From Neoechinorhynchus agilis (lineage: Eukaryota; Acanthocephala): DNA of 64,000 nucleotides. The DNA lies in contig CM121342.1 in the NCBI GenBank assembly GCA_051530055.1, positions 7,874,001 to 7,938,000 of the forward strand, written 5' to 3'. This document shows positions 1 to 12,300 of this stretch, in pieces. Below the pieces are notes generated by a model that was not told the DNA's origin, searched no databases, and saw nothing but the letters and a program-made list of their open reading frames with translations. Position numbers and translations under genes: made by a program. Position 1 is the stretch's first letter. Every line of letters starts with the position of its first letter.

Positions 1-745
1 CGAGAAAGGGATTCTCACAAAACTTAATTTATACAGCCAACTTTTCAGTAGACATAAGAGAATTGAACACTTAGCCCAAGACAATAAAACTGGCAGAGTT
101 TGTATATTTCTGTAGCTGTAACGATGTTTCCTAGTGGACCTCGGTCCCGAATATCTCTTTTTCAACTTGCAATTATCCAACATCAACGATCGCCGATGAC
201 TCACACGGTTGAAGGTAGGAGGAAACTCACTGATGAATCTGACGCCTACTCCTCGGGAGGAGGTATCTGAGGATCCGGAGGTATCCGGGTACAAAACTCA
301 TATTCACGTGTGGTTAAGGGAAGTCGTTCAATCACTTCCCTAAAGCAAGATATCGGTTTGGTTGTGTGACGAAAATGTGAAAGCCGAGAAAGGGATTCTC
401 ACAAAACTTAATTAATATAGCCAACTTTTCAGCAGACATAAGAGAATTGAACACTTAGCCCAAGACAATAAAAGTGGCAGAGTTTGTATATTTCTGTAGC
501 TGTAACGATGTTTCCTAGTGGACCTCGGTCCCGAATATCTCTTTTTCAACTTCCAATTATCCAATTATACGATCGCCGATGACTAACACGGCCGAAGGTA
601 GGAGGAAACTCACTGATGAATCTCCCGCCTACTCCTCGGGAGGAGGTATCTAAGGATCCGGAGGTATCCGGGTACAAAACTCATATTCGCATATTGTTCA
701 GGGAAGTCGTTCAATAACTTCTCAGATAGCCGTGTGTGGATGATA
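1..745. repeat. Direct duplication of a ~385-bp dispersed repeat
   Basis: Two near-identical copies lie head to tail, beginning at 1 and at about 386. Both carry the stretch from 'acaaaacttaatt' through the GC-richer part 'cctactcctcgggaggagg' to 'tatccgggtacaaaactca'. Diverged pieces of the same family recur near 26735-26860 (plus), 35240-35365 (minus) and 46620-46720 (minus), so it is a dispersed element and not a local satellite. No convincing protein or terminal inverted repeat is seen, and the family is not recognised. The left copy is cut by the window edge. Confidence 0.8.
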
Positions 746-957
746 ACTTCAGCACTTAGAATAAATATATTAGCGGCTAGTCAGACTTCAAAAAATAAAA
801 TAATACGAGGATAATTGTCGGCAAGTTGAGAAACTGAAATGAACGACACATTGATGAAATCATGAAGACGCGTATAAGTATTTGAATGAACGACAAATGG
901 GCGAGAGTACACACCATGCTGCTATTTAAAAAACAGTCGCTTCATTTTATGGCGATA

Positions 958-3900
958 TCAAATCAGGGGGAACATTTTCTTTTTAGAAGTTCTGTTTCGC
1001 CGTTTTCGACCGCGTTGGCATTCAATCTCAATTTCATCAGTACTCGTAGATTTAATAGAACCGTGAGCCTTTGGTGTACCTTTCTTCTTTTTGCTTACGA
1101 TCAAATTAATTCCGGCAATAGCTTGCAATACACTCTCGTATTCACTTGAATCCGATGATCCGTAGTTTTGGTTCAATACTGAACAATCGTTGCAACATTT
1201 TTCACTACTCCTTGTATTCGTTCGTACTGCTCGCGATGTGTACTTCATTGATTTCTTTTTAAACGTCAAAACGTTTTTGTCGTTAAACTGGCTAACACTT
1301 GAGGTGCTGGACTTTGTTTTTCTTCTGATCGTATCACCGGATTTCAAATCGTAGAAAAACGCTACAGGCTTTCTTGGTAAAATACATTTACCTTTGAATG
1401 TGATTGATCGTCGGGCTGCTATCCTCATGAGACTAAAAAATTATTTGAAAATGGAAGTTATTGAGACCGCACTACCTATCGCAGTATTTTAAGCAATTTT
1501 CAGTATAGTCAACACAGCTTTGACCATCAACTACGTTGATCATAAATATCGAGCTGACATTACCGCAAAGTGCGTCTCTTAGAACCATTGATACTTTGCT
1601 TTGTCGATAGGGAATATGACTGGAGCCATTATCGAGTTTTCGAATACATTCCTTAAGCTAGAAATTGGATTATATCAATTCGTGAACAATCGGGAAGCAA
1701 AATGGGCCTATCTGGTTTTATTTAAAATGGGTTTTTCTTATCACTAATTTAAGATCAATATTTGAAGAAAAAGATACACAGTGGACGAAAAGCAAGAGAC
1801 TATTGAGGGTGGACGTAACTAATTGTGTAATTCAATTGTACCCTTACACGAGTATTTGTAAAAATAAAATGCAAGCCATTTTCGAGCAATAAAGCTTTGA
1901 CTTTGACGCGAATCACTTCTTCACATTGTGATGAAACTTTAAAACAATTTTCAATAAACTTAATTGATTCACTTCTTTTTTTGTTGGAATTTTCGGTTTG
2001 TAGGATCCGACAAATATTCGATTTAAACTAACTAACTGTTTAAAGAATCAGTGTCAAATTTTTTTGATTTCAACTGTCATCAGTACGAACACTGTGGCAA
2101 TTTATCTTGACTTACAGCTAATAAACTGGAGTTGATTGCCGGAGTTGCCGAGTCATCGTGCCCTATAGGAACATTTAATCTGTCGATACCCCGTTCACTC
2201 CCGGCTAAATCGATAAATGTCAATCTAAAATATTCTTCATGAAACTTTATTGACGGTGTAAATTTCCTTACCCATGAGTTGCGTTTGTATTCTTATCGAT
2301 TCCTCGCATTTGTATAATCACGTGTGATCGAGATGATTGATTGTTCTTAGAGCTTTTATTTGTAGTTCGATACTTTAAACCTTCGTCCAGCAACTAAATT
2401 ATTATTACATATGAACGGCGGTTTACAATGTGGGATCTGGTAACAAAAACCGAACGATTCCAGATTATACGTTCTAGTCGAAAATCAAATGTTGACTTTA
2501 CAGAAACAAATGAACTAGGCCTGCTCGGAATAAAGTATTAAAAGAGAACGGTTTCGGTTTCGTCTAAACAAATTTTGTCTTTAGAATGAGAATTTGTTCG
2601 GTATTAGTGGTTCCTGGCCTAGCTTTGAACGAAAGTTAACCTCTGTTTTGAAAGAAGAATTTAAAAGTAATCATATTTGTAATGTCCTTTTACAGATGAA
2701 CGATTCAAGATATGCACAGTTTTAACCAAAAAATCAATGCAGGTTACGTTTACATCCAGTAAATAATTATTTCGATTAAAAACATTTCGGCGAACCTTGT
2801 CGGGTTCATCATCAGTTCTACTCATCCATTTGTATTTTAGAACTGATGATGAACCCGACAAGACTAGCAGAAATGTTCATCACATATCGACATTTAATCT
2901 TTATTATACGTTGGCGAATCTTGTGCCCGATGTTATCGATACCTATTAATTGCGAAATATTTCACAAGGTTTTCCTTGCTTCCGTGAAAGCAATAACGAC
3001 TGAAAAAGCAAGGAAATCCTTGTGAAATATTTCGCAATTAATGAGTATCGATAACACCGGACATAGGATTCGCCAACGTACAATCAAATTTACCCCGAGG
3101 ACTTGTATACTTTTTTTAAAAAAAAAGAAAAACCATTACAAATTCGTGTTTTCTTCGACATTAAAGTTGCCCAATTCCATCTGAAACCTTTAAATAAAAC
3201 TCTGGCTTATTACTACGGATGAAAAATATAAAAAGGCTAATCAATTTTCGTTTTGCAATACCGAACCATTTGAAGTTTTTTGACCGAATCGATGACGCCG
3301 GTAGTGATATTAAGTATCCTTATAGATCCGTTCGCGTCCTCCAATGCAGTTAACCTGTTTAAATATTAATTTTTTTGTGACGGCGCTAATAAAAATGTAC
3401 AAAATTTTTTAATTCTAACGGTTTCTTTAAATTAAGCAAGTCATATAAAACATTATCAAATATTTCATAGACATTGCAATTGACAACATCATAATTGTCC
3501 ATCATGTCGCCAAAGGAGAAATGAACAAGGCCTCGTTCTTTTTCTGAGCCAAATAAAGTAAAAGTTTTTCCGCTGCCAGTTTGTCCAAAGCAAACGAAAA
3601 TTAACTCCCTACGCTGACGAGAAATCAAAAAGTAAGCAATGGACACACAACTCACTCATTCTTTTCTTTTCTCAAAATGAAAGGTCCAATCGTTTGCTTG
3701 TAAAGAGTGTAATTATCGATAGTTTGATCGAAGACTTGATGACATTTGTGACGTAACTTTAGACTCATTATGGCTCGTGTGTGGTTTAATGGATTAAAAC
3801 CTTTTCGTGGTATCCACGTTCCAATATTATAATCGAATCATCGCCAACTATTCGGATTGCCACATTATCCGCAACATTAAGATATCCAGGTCTTTTCCTA

Positions 3901-3959
3901 ACAAAAACCAGCATTGGCTTCAATGCTTTGTCCTTTTTGGAACTTCTGGTCCGGTCCAT
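958..3959 (-). CDS. Kinesin-13-like motor protein, 8 exons (some junctions tentative)
   Basis: This is a kinesin motor reconstructed across the minus strand. Exons lie near 3801-3959, 3656-3756, 3401-3608, 3267-3354, 2272-2372, 2116-2224, 1476-1657 and 958-1432. Visible motifs in order: beta-1 strand MLVFVRKRP, P-loop GQTGSGKT, switch I SSRSH, switch II DLAGSE, and LKECIRKL followed by IPYRQSKVSMVLRD. The RKRP strand and the LKECIR...RQSK spacing are typical of kinesin-13/KIF24, microtubule depolymerases with an internal motor. The product is short, about 480 aa, with almost nothing before the motor and a basic Ser/Lys-rich tail of about 155 aa. The start (3959) follows an acceptor-like tttatttag. 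The intron between 3266 and 2373 holds two MITEs. The exon 3 to exon 4 junction is one base out of frame, so an indel or degeneration is possible. The family is clear; the exact model is less certain. Confidence 0.8.
2781..2878. mobile_element. Short hairpin element in kinesin intron
   Basis: Left arm 2781-2819 and right arm 2839-2878 are inverted repeats sharing 'cttgtcgggttcatcatcag' on opposite strands, separated by about 20 bases. The small foldback form suits a MITE or a MITE remnant. It lies in the long intron of the kinesin gene, next to a second inverted-repeat element. Confidence 0.7.
2907..3080. mobile_element. MITE with TACGTTGGCGAAT terminal inverted repeats
   Basis: The 174-bp segment begins 'tacgttggcgaatcttg' and ends with its reverse complement 'ggattcgccaacgta'. 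The arms stay complementary almost to the centre (gaaatatttcacaaggttttcc against its reverse complement). There is no coding capacity. A relative with the same termini lies at 26542-26708, so this is a dispersed non-autonomous DNA transposon family. It sits in the kinesin intron. No clear target duplication could be fixed by eye. Confidence 0.85.
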
Positions 3960-4193
3960 GTCTATCTAAATAAAATAACGGTTTAACTTGACCTTAAAAC
4001 AACGATGTTCTTATTGTTGACATCGTGAAAAAAGATATTTTTGCTTCCTTATGCAGTTTATAAGAGAAATGAGCGTAACAGAAAGGAAATGTTGGACAAC
4101 GAATTAACTCGTTTTAAAACTTAAATACAAGAAAATGCAAACTTAAGAAAAGAAGGTAAACTATTCAAATCGAACAAAATTGAGTGAGAACAG

Positions 4194-4266
4194 GCCCTCG
4201 TAGCTCAGTGGTTAGAGCACTGCTCTAGTAAAGCAGGGGTCGTGAGTTCAATTCTCTCCGAGGGCA
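4194..4266 (+). tRNA. tRNA-Thr (anticodon AGT)
   Basis: The 73-nt cloverleaf has a 7-bp acceptor stem, GCCCTCG paired with CGAGGGC, and discriminator A. The D stem is GCTC/GAGC. The anticodon stem is CTGCT/AGCAG with loop CTAGTAA, giving anticodon AGT (Thr). The T arm is GTGAG-TTCAATT-CTCTC with one T-T mismatch. Internal box A (TAGCTCAGTGG) and box B (GTTCAATTC) are recognisable. There is no intron and no encoded CCA, as expected for a eukaryotic nuclear gene. A T6 tract about 25 bases downstream could terminate RNA polymerase III. Confidence 0.93.
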
Positions 4267-5352
4267 ATCACAGAAAAAGGAAACACACAACCTGTTTTTT
4301 CCAACAATCCTAAAAGCAATTTGTTTTGTTCAATTTTTTACGCTCAACAGAGCGGATATTTCAGTAGCCCCGACTCCATGGAAACGCTTCACCGCTGTTT
4401 AGCGTTCTTCCGTACTTAGGTTTATTTTTTCTCTGACGAAAAAAAGTAAAAAACATTTACTGCTGGGTTTCTCAGGTGTGTTTCGCGAGAACGGATCTTC
4501 CAATGTTTATGCGAGCGCAAAGGGAGACTTTTGTACTCTTTTTCTTTGTGCATTAACAAATAAGTGATCCAGAGCAGTGGTGTGAATGATCTTATGGCTT
4601 AATCAACAATTTGTTTCGAAAAGTAAAGTCTACAATTCGTTAAAAAGCCTGGATCAACTTAATCCATGAAACTCAAGGTAGAAGGATTGTACCGAATCTT
4701 TCACGCCTTTAGCTTGACGTTATCTCAAGAAATCCTTCGTTTTAAAGGTATTTTATTTTAAATACCTGAAAGCGTCTAGTTAGAACCATTTTTGGGTTTA
4801 TAATGACGTCACTGTGAAATGGCCTACGTCGGTGAAGCAGTGAGCTGTTCAAAAAACCCGTCTCCGTCGACTCACCACCGTCGCCGTTCTGGACCACTCA
4901 GTTGCCGTCCTAAAATTACTTGTTAATCGCGGCAAGTAACAGGAGGTTTGTGGTGCTGTCTCGAGGGGGAGAGCAGCTACTGCCGCGGAGGACCGAAAGG
5001 TGGCGAAATATAGAGAATTAAGTAAGTCTCACGCTTTTGTATCCTTTGGAGCGGATTTACGAAGGACTTATCGAGTAGATTCCAGGCCAAGACAGGAAAT
5101 GTGAGAGCTGGTGCCTTCCTACGCCAAAACATTGGTATCGCGATAGAAAAGAGGAAACGCAGTGAGTGTGGTCGCGACCACTGAGGGGAGCTCTTCTTCG
5201 TGGACGGTGGTGATTGTTGAAACGTTTTGTTGTCTTGTGTGTGTAACAAAAAGTGTATATTTGTCTGGTTGGACTGAATAAAAAAAGTTTATTTTTGTCC
5301 AATTCGTTTATAACAATAAAGAAAATCATCGTTAAAAATCGTTTATATCAAT
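4267..5352. other. Intergenic region with a GC-richer island
   Basis: No convincing gene is seen. The interval from about 4800 to 5250 is clearly richer in G+C and CpG than its surroundings, and both strands carry short overlapping frames without recognisable domains. It lies between tRNA-Thr and the 3' end of a minus-strand gene. It could be a promoter, a non-coding RNA or a remnant of inserted DNA. Confidence 0.4.
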
Positions 5353-7726
5353 TTATTTAATGCTCGCTTTTAGGAAGATGAACTGTTTCTCTAAACGTAG
5401 CATTGGTATCACATCTACAAATAATTGAGATACGGGTGAATCTTTATTGACGACGGACGGCTTGACAGTTGCCGCTTCGGCCGTCTGGAGGAGACTTTGA
5501 CTGGATGGAGCTGTTATGTTAGCCAAGCATTCTATGGTCGCTGGAGTGGATGTGAGGCTGCCCATTTTGTGGCTCAGTTGATTACAAGAAGTAATGTTGC
5601 CGTTATTAGCTACAACCAACAGAAGAGTACATCGATCGTTATCGACCGCTTGGGCATAAACAACGCAATTTTGAGTTTGTAATGTGTTTCTTCCCAAACT
5701 ATTCGTTCGGATATCTGATCCAGAACGAACGCGATCAACTGCCGATTCAGCGGTCGAAGATTCCGTTTCGCTCCTCTTACTTATTCTACCACGAGATGGT
5801 TGTCGATGCGACGGCGTAGGCGGCAAAGGAACAACTTTCGTTTGGACACTAAAATAAACCGGTTTTTCCCTAACATCAACATCGTCGTCGCATTGATTGA
5901 GAATTGAATGAATCGGCTCACAAATACCGGCCCACCAAATAGCAGACCCGATCGAATTCGAGGACTGTGGTGGGTACGCATAGCTTAAAACCATTTGAGT
6001 CCGTTGTTTCTTTTTGGGTTTCGAATGCTGTTGGGATTGTGAGACACGATGAAGATGGTGATGACTGCCGAATGACTGAGACAAATCCGAGTTCTCGTCG
6101 TGGATGTCGAAATCAGCGGATTTTGGCAACGTGTAACCCCATGCACCTAAGAATTATGCACTTTATTAACCTAGAGCCACACTTGAAAAAATTACTGTTT
6201 ACAGCTTGCCGAGATGCTCCTCGTAGAAATGGTACTTTGTCGGATCCGTTTGGATTTGGATGGAGCATTGAGGTCACCAATCCAATATGATAGTTTTGAT
6301 TCTTCTTTTGGAATGCAACAATCTTACCATGAATGTCCAATGATTTGATCGGAAATTGCTTCAACTCATTGGGACATTCACTCGACCTGCCTGAATGTCC
6401 TCCAGACGGCGGTGCGTTCGACAAAAGAACCGTATAAAAGTAAAAAGTGAACTATACACAAACACAGAGAAAACTTTTTGGCTCAAATATTCAGAAAAGA
6501 AAAACCTTTGCAGTAAGTCCTTCGTAGAGACGGTTAAACCATGTCACTAATGGAAATTGTTGACGTTTTGAGAAGAATCTGCCCTAAAAGTATATGATTC
6601 AACGAGTCTGATTTGTTCGAAGGAGAGACAAAATTGATTGGAAATTATAGGGTATAAATGCCGATTTTCCTTTCTGTTTGGCACAATTATACTTGATCTC
6701 CATTACCTCTGAAAATGTATAGTTGCTCCATTTTTTAATGACAAAACTAGCACTGTGGAGGTGAAGTAAAGAATCAAAATACTTAAATTCCCTAATTTTG
6801 AGTTCAGCAGATAGAATGTGCATAAACACATCTATTTCTTCTCTAAAGATAAATTAAAATGTAAATCTCAACAACAACAACAACAAAAAACGTACCTGAC
6901 CAAGTTCATCAAAGGTTTCATAATTTGAGCTCGACTAATGGTTGACATACTGTTCATACTTGACGATGTCGACTTAAACTCAGAGCTCAGTGACTTAATA
7001 GCAACGAGACATTCACATTTATGATCGATTTGGTTGCAGTTAGTCACATTGGTCGCAAATGATTCGTAGCTTTGTGATTTTTTTAAGGAAAATAAACTCA
7101 TGGAAATGCCTTTGGGGTTCATACAAATTGCCTATTTACCGCCATAAATTTAGAAAAAAAAGTAAATTGTAAGAGTTAAACGTGTGGGATTGCTAATAAA
7201 ACAAAAAGAGGATACAATCCAATAAGCTTGCTTCTGATTTGACATAACTGCCTCAAATAGGGAAGGATATTGTTTGAAATGAGTTCTTCGAAATTGGTAT
7301 CCGCTTTTTTTTCAGTGATCGTTGTACTATCGTTGCCCAAGATTTGCATTGTTACTTTTTCGCTCAATTCACTATAACACGAACCATAGACTCCCTTTAG
7401 AGTCTACTGAAGCAATTTCGAACATTTTAACATATCAAATCTCACTTCTTTAATAAAGTTACGCATCGCCCATTTAGTGGATCCTCCAGTAAATTGGAGA
7501 GAATAGTACGCTTTTTCAGCATAGGCGAAAGTACCCAAGAGAGATGCGAGTGCTTGCCATAAAGGAGAATACTTTAAAACGTCTTTCTCAGAATCCTGTA
7601 GAACAACATAAGAAACGTTTTAACAGTCGATCTTACCAATAGTTCTTTGGCTTTGTCGAAGGACATGCAATTAAGTTCTTGGAAAAACCTGTGCACTGCA
7701 ATTTCAGTGCGATTCTGTGGACCCAT
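5353..7726 (-). CDS. Unrecognised multi-exon protein gene
   Basis: Several minus-strand exons appear to form one gene. The first two are clean: 7637-7726 (begins MGPQNRTEIAVHRFFQEL) and 7446-7595 (contains SPLWQALASLLGTFAYAEKA), joined by a 41-nt GT-AG intron. Further coding blocks lie near 7240-7365, 6898-7125, 6720-6850, 6545-6600 and 6230-6424. The last exon runs from about 6170 down to 5353 and can be joined to the preceding block through a short intron (donor gtaattttt, acceptor attcttag). The C-terminal part is Ser/Gln/Pro-rich and has a basic KPKKKQR stretch, so a nuclear protein is possible. Some junctions in the middle are not in phase. No family is recognised, and the gene may be one diverged gene or a partly broken one. 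Confidence 0.5.
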
Positions 7727-8189
7727 TGTAATACTTTAGACGTCTAGAACAATCGGAACGCGAGACTGTGTTTTCCAACAAAAATACAACTGAAAGAGTT
7801 TCTTTTATCCGCGAAAACGGTGTTATCTAATGCACTTGCCCAGCCCCTGCATTGTTTGACCGATGAACATGGCTTTGCAATACACTCCTCTAACACTCTT
7901 TCGCATCGGTTTGCGCTTGAAAATGCCAGCCAACGTGGGACCACTTTTCGTGAGACCCCGGGGTCCTGAGTCAAAACGTAAATTGATGTTGAGCGAGCGC
8001 TTGTTTGTGTTTTAGATGTTGACAACACCTGAAGAGGAGACCGGCGAGTCGCGAAAATTCGATCAAATAAATGTCGGGGTGAGAGACGTCACAATAACTA
8101 TCTTTAGTTTCGAATTAACGAAAATCACGCGACTTCTCATTATTTTTTTTGAGTAAAAGAATCAAATAAGCAGCCAGCGTTCAAATATT
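7727..8189. other. Intergenic region between unknown gene and satellite
   Basis: No supported gene. Short minus-strand frames here lack domains and splice support. The sequence grades into the satellite array at about 8190. Confidence 0.4.
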
Positions 8190-9300
8190 TCAGCGGAAGC
8201 TGCAGCTCGTGAGTTTTTCGTGATATCCTGCCCGATTATAAAACTTGGGATTAACGGATTTTTCTGTAGCGCACGAGTCTTTCGTGATAATCTACAGCTC
8301 GTGAGTCCTTCGTGGTTATAAAACATGGAATTAACGGATTTTTCTGTAGCGCACGAGTCTTTCGTGATAATCTACAGCTCGTGAGCCTTTCGTGATAATC
8401 CCCCGATTATAAAACTTGGAATTAACGGATTTTTCTGTAGCGCACGAGTCTTTCGTGATAATCTACAGCTCGTGAGTCTTTCGTGATAATCCAGCGCACG
8501 AGTCTTTCTGATAATCTACAGCTGTTTTGTGTCGATTAGGGTTTTCTGATAATCTACAGCTCGTGAGTCTTTCGTGATAATCCCCCGATTATAAAACACG
8601 GGATTAACGGATTTTATTTGCAGCGCACGAGTCTTTCGTGATAATCTACAGCTCGTGAGCCTTTCGTGATAATCCCCCGATTATAAAACTTGGAATTAAC
8701 GCATTTTTCTGTAGCGCACGAGTCTTTCCTGATAATCTACACCTCGTGAGTCTTTCGTGATAATCCCCCGATTATAAAACACGGGATTAACGGATTTTAT
8801 TTGCAGCGAACGAGTTTTTCGTGATAATCTACAGCTCGTAAGTCCGTCGTGGTTAAAAAACTTATAATTAACGGATTTTTATGCAGCACGCGAGTCTTTC
8901 GTTATAATCTACAGCTCGTGAGTCTTTCGTGATAATCTTCCGTGGTTATAAAACTTGGAATTAACGCATTTTTCTGTAGCGCACGAGTCCTTCGTGATAA
9001 TCTACAGCTCGTGAGCCTTTCGTGATAATCTACAGCGCACGAGTCTTTCCAGATAATCTACAGCTCCGTCATTTTGTCGAGATTCTAGCCATCAAAATCC
9101 ATTAATCCCAAGTCTTATAATCGGAGAGATTATCACGAATCGCAATCCGAAGAGCGTGGGCGCTGAGTTGATTCCTTTATTAAAAAAATAACACAATTCG
9201 GAGTCTTTCGTGATAATCTACAGCTCGTGAGTCTTGAAATTAACGGATTTTTCTGTAGCGCACGAGTCTTTCGTGATAATCCCATTCAAAATCCAGAACT
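8190..9300. repeat. Short-period satellite array (cgtgag/cacgag units)
   Basis: An irregular higher-order array is built from 25-35 bp pieces such as 'cagctcgtgagtctttcgtg' and 'gtagcgcacgagtctttcgt'. They alternate with 'cgattataaaacttggaatt', which is shared with the adjacent 205-bp satellite. The core cacgagtctttcgtg is an imperfect palindrome. Copies vary in order and length, as at an old or eroding edge of a satellite block. Confidence 0.9.
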
Positions 9301-12300
9301 CGAATTCCAAGTCTTATAAGAGTGATCTCAACATTTTTATTCATTGAAAAAATCGCGACTCCGAATTGCGTTATTGATTTTGAATAAAAAAATAACACGC
9401 CCACGTTCGGAGTCTTTCGTGATAATCCCCCCCGATTATAAGACTTGGAATTAACGGATTTTGATGGCTAGAATCTCGACAAAATGACGTCTCAACATTT
9501 TGTCGAGATTCGTTAATTGATAAGACTTGAAATTAACGGATTTTTGTTCATGGCTAGAATCTCGACAAAATGGCGCAAAAATCCATCCGAAAAATTCCAA
9601 GATGATCTCAAGGATTTTCGCAATCGAGATTCCATTGATTTTTTTATTCAAAAATCACGCGAATTCCGAATTGTGTTATTTTTTTGAATCTAAAAGATTA
9701 TCACGAATCGCAATTTGAGGGCGAAGAGCGTGGGCGCTGAGTTGATTCTTTTATTCAAAAAATCTCCGAATAACACAATCTCTTGATTATGATTCGTGAT
9801 AATCCCTCCCCCGATTTTAAGACTTGTTCACGGATTTTTGATGGCTAGAATCTCGAAAAATGTTGAAAAATCATCAGTGATTCGCGAGATTCCATTGAAC
9901 AAAAATCAAAATCGTTAATTTTCCGGGAGATTATCACGAATGCAATCTCGCGTGGGCGATTCTGAGTTGATTCTTCCCCCGATTTTGAAACTTGGAATTA
10001 ACGGATTTTTTTTAGATTCCATTGAACGAGGCTCGAAATGAATCTCGAATCAAAATGGCGCATCAATCTTTCCGAAAAAGAATTTTTCCGTCATTTTGTG
10101 AGATCTCAATCAAATCCATCCGTTAATTCCAATTCCATTGAAGGGAAAAATCACGAATCGCACTCCGAATTGTGTTATTTTTTTTATAAAAGAATCAACT
10201 CAGCGCCCAGTCTTCGTGATTTTTGTTCAATAATCCCTCCCCCGATTATAAGACTTGGAATTAACGGATTTTGATGAGAATCTCGACAAAATGACGGAAA
10301 AATCCATCCGAAAAAGAGTGATCTCAACATTTTAGATTCCATTGAACAAAAATCACGCGACTCCGAATTGTGTTATTTTTTTGAATAAAAGAATCAACTC
10401 AGCGCCCACGCTCTTCGGATTGCGATTCGTGATAATCCCTCCCGATTATAAGACTTGGAATTAACGGATTTTGATGGCTAGAATCTCGACAAAATGGCGG
10501 AAAAATCCATCCGAAGAAGAGTGATCTCAACATTCTTTAGATTCCAATGAACAAAAATGTTGAGATCACGCGACTCCGAATTTTGTTATTTTTTTCTTGA
10601 ATAAAAGAATCAACTCAGCGATTGATCCGAATCGCTCTTCGGATTGCGATTCGTGATAATCCCTCCCCGCGATTATAAGACTTGAAATTAACGGATTTTG
10701 TCATTTCTAGAATCTCGACAAAATGACGCAAAAATCCATCCGAAAAGAGTGATCTCAACATTTTAGATTCCATTGAACAAAAATCACGCGACTCCGAATT
10801 GTGTTATTTTTTTGAATAAAAGAATCAACTCAGCGCCCATCGCTCTTCGGATTGCGATTCGTGATAATCCCTCCCCCGATTATGAAACTTGGAATTAACG
10901 GATTTTGATGGCTAGAATCTCGACAAAAAAGAATGACGGAAAAATCCATCCGAAAAAGAGTGATCTCAACATTTTAGATTCCATTGAACAAAAATCACGC
11001 GACTCCGAATTGTGTTATTTTTTTGAATCAAAAGAATCAACTCAGCGCCCACGCTCTTCGGATTGCGATTCGTGATAATCCCTCCCCGATTATAAGACTT
11101 GGAATTAACGGATTTCACGATGGCTAGAATCTCGACAAAATGGCGCAAAAATCCATCCGAAAAAGAGTGATCTCAACATTTTTAGATTCCATTGAACAAA
11201 AATCACGCGACTCCGAATTGTGTTATTTTTTTGAATAAAAGAATCAACTCAGCGCCCCGACGCTCTTCGGATTGCGATTCGTGATAATCCCTCCCCCGAT
11301 TATAATGACTTGAATTAACGGATTTTGATGGCTAGAATCTCGACAAATCGGGGATGACGGAAAAATCCATCCGAAAAAGAGTGATCTCAACATTTTTAGA
11401 TTCCATTGAACAAAAATCACGCGACTCCGAATTGTGTTATTTTTTGAATAAAAGAATCAACTCAGCGCCCACGCTCTTCGGATTGCGATTCGTGATAATC
11501 CCTCCCCCGATTATAAGACTTGGAATTAACGGATTTTGATTGCTAGAATCTCGACAAAATGACGGAAAAATCCATCCGAAAAAGAGTGATCTCAACATTT
11601 TTAGATTCCATTGAACAAAAATCACGCGACTCCGAATTGTGTTATTTTTTTGAATAAAAGAATCAACTCAGCGCCCACGCTCTTCGGATTGCGATTCGTG
11701 ATAATCCCTCCCCCGATTATAAGACTTGGAATTAACGGATTTTGATGGCTAGAATCTCGACAAAATGACGCAAAAATCCATCCGAAAAAGAGTGATCTCA
11801 ACATTTTTAGATTCCATTGAACAAAAATCACGCGACTCAGAATTGTGTTATTTTTTAAATGACGGAAAAATCCATCCGAAAAAGAGTGATCTCAACATTT
11901 TAGATTCCATTGAACAAAAATCACGCGACTCAGAATTGTGTTATTTTTTGAATAAAAGAATCGACTCAGCGCCCACGCTCTTCGGATTGCGATTCGTGAT
12001 AATCCCTCCCCCGATTATAAGACTTGGAATTAACGGATTTGGATGGCTAGAATCTCGACAAAATGACGGAAAAATCCATCCGAAAAAGAGTGATCTCAAC
12101 ATTTTTAGATTCCATTGAACAAAAATCACGCGTCTCCTAATTGTGTTATTTTTTTGAATAAAAGAATTAACTCAGCGCCCACGCTCTTCGGATTGCGATT
12201 CGTGATAATCCATCCCCCGATTATAAGACTTGGAATTAACGGATTTGGATGGCTAGAATCTCGACAAAATGACGGAAAAATCCATCCGAAAAAGAGTGAT

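Noticed and set aside
190-260. CTGATGA next to GGAAAC, as in a hammerhead ribozyme
   Set aside because: The order and spacing (gaggaaactcactgatgaatc) leave no room for stems II and III, and no GAAA follows CTGATGA at the right distance in any of the related copies.
8190-9300. CRISPR-like direct repeats
   Set aside because: Spacers are not unique and repeats are irregular. The setting is clearly a eukaryotic satellite.
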